A stretch of DNA of 64,000 nt, from positions 96,455 to 160,454 of the forward strand of contig JADJPT010000009.1 of assembly GCA_016713125.1 (NCBI GenBank), read 5' to 3'. Shown here one piece after another: positions 63,462-64,000 of the stretch. Numbering within the stretch: position 1 is the stretch's first letter; every line of letters starts with the position of its first letter. The translations under genes and the position numbers were made by a program. Source of the DNA: Betaproteobacteria bacterium (GTDB lineage Bacteria; Pseudomonadota; Gammaproteobacteria; Burkholderiales; SG8-39). The notes below the pieces were generated by a model. That model searched no databases. It worked only from the letters and a program-made list of their open reading frames with translations, and was not told the DNA's origin.

Positions 63462-64000
63462 ATGCCCAATCTTGATCAGTACCTTCGTGCATTTCGTTCT
63501 CTGAATCCAAACCGCGTCGGTGGTCGGGCGCGCCCGCACAAGCCCTGCATGCTGCTCGCCGTCCTTGGACTGGCGGAGGCAGGCGATCTTGAGCGAAACC
63601 AAATCCGTTTTGAACCTGCGCTTCTTGAGCGCTATGCGAAATTGTTTGATGCCGTGCGTGTAGATACGGACCACGCAAATCTGAATTTGCCCTTCTTCCA
63701 TCTCCGTAGTGAAGGGTTCTGGCATCTGAGAGCTCTGCCAGGACGGGATGCGGTGGTGGCGAGTGGCGGGGATTCTGCTAGATCGGTGTCTGCTATTCGG
63801 GAGAACATCGACTACGTCTCTCTCGATCCGGAACTTCACGCGTTGGTCCTCGACAGGAATTCGGCATGGCTGCGCTTCAGGCAAGAGTTGATCGTCGCGT
63901 GGTTTGGCGGCCCTAACGAAAAGCTTGATCAGGTTCTGCAGGAAGAGCGGGGTAGTGACCACTACGAAAGATTGTTGCGGCAAGGCTCCTTTGAACAGGC
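63462..64000 (+). CDS. HNH-family restriction endonuclease, N-terminal part (runs off the window)
   Basis: An uninterrupted frame of 179 codons, open at the end of the window. MPNLDQYLRAFRSLNPNRVG, ARPHKPCMLLAVLGLAEAG, NQIRFEPALLERYAKLFDAV and LPFFHLRSEGFWHLRA match the N-terminal recognition-like domain of proteins annotated as HNH or putative restriction endonucleases; this HKP-(M/L)LL pattern is also seen in sulfur-modified-DNA-binding domains of McrA-like enzymes. The HNH part would lie beyond base 64000. GGAG sits nine bases before the ATG. It is intact, unlike the three genes before it, and shares their low-GC codon use. Confidence 0.7.
   Translation, partial: MPNLDQYLRAFRSLNPNRVGGRARPHKPCMLLAVLGLAEAGDLERNQIRFEPALLERYAKLFDAVRVDTDHANLNLPFFHLRSEGFWHLRALPGRDAVVASGGDSARSVSAIRENIDYVSLDPELHALVLDRNSAWLRFRQELIVAWFGGPNEKLDQVLQEERGSDHYERLLRQGSFEQ

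Overview
This is a very GC-rich, densely packed bacterial chromosome segment. Four periplasmic tripartite-tricarboxylate (Bug/TctC-type) solute-binding proteins occur in one window. Together with the many CoA-based catabolic operons and IclR, GntR and LacI regulators, they point to a betaproteobacterium of the order Burkholderiales (Alcaligenaceae or Comamonadaceae type). That placement is inferred from gene content; no rRNA or tRNA gene was seen.

Layout: 1-2185 carries a truncated Asp/Glu racemase, a VOC protein and a Bug protein, joined by ATGA-type overlaps. 2204-9953 (minus) is a fatty-acid beta-oxidation operon (TetR regulator, FadE, thiolase, a FadB/FadJ-type fusion enzyme, thioesterase, SDR) with a PsrA/FadR-like operator placed on its promoter. 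10081-13052 holds an Atm1/HMT1-type ABC exporter and a penicillin-binding D-Ala-D-Ala peptidase. 13077-15126 is a divergent IclR / alpha-hydroxy-acid dehydrogenase pair. 15139-23165 contains two paralogous soluble PAS-domain histidine kinases flanking mnmC, an NTF2-like protein and an enolase-superfamily enzyme. 23342-28626 has mmsA, an acyltransferase-like protein, a cyclic-nucleotide-binding/CPBP membrane protein and a long-chain acyl-CoA ligase.

28846-38162 is a catabolic operon (MaoC-type hydratases, RidA, a ThDP enzyme, a Bug protein, enoyl-CoA hydratase, an ADP-forming acyl-CoA synthetase, IclR, an old-yellow-enzyme homologue). It is preceded by two copies of a 17-bp palindrome and is peppered with frame breaks. 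39109-43688 is parE - small ORF - parC, followed by a GGDEF protein.

45104-52931 is a LacI-controlled cluster with two perfect 16-bp operators: TauD-type dioxygenase, HisD/HpsN-like dehydrogenase, SDR, a formylglycine-type sulfatase without a signal peptide, a Bug protein and a zinc dehydrogenase. I read it as a candidate organosulfur catabolic module. 52989-55622 contains small housekeeping and stress-type genes. 55726-59884 (minus) is a GntR-controlled acyl-CoA dehydrogenase / Bug / CoA-transferase operon with a perfect operator palindrome.

At 60025 a SUMF1-domain protein carries an N-terminus resembling the HigA antitoxin. A strong terminator at about 60.93 kb ends the typical high-GC sequence. 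From there to 64000 the base composition drops and four defence-type genes follow in the same direction: DUF3883 protein, HNH nuclease, MazG-like pyrophosphohydrolase and a second HNH-family restriction endonuclease. The first three are broken by many indels; the last is intact and runs off the window. This nuclease-plus-nucleotide-hydrolase cassette is the best candidate for an undescribed system here. Many frame breaks elsewhere lie in short G/C runs, so consensus errors are a serious alternative to gene decay throughout.
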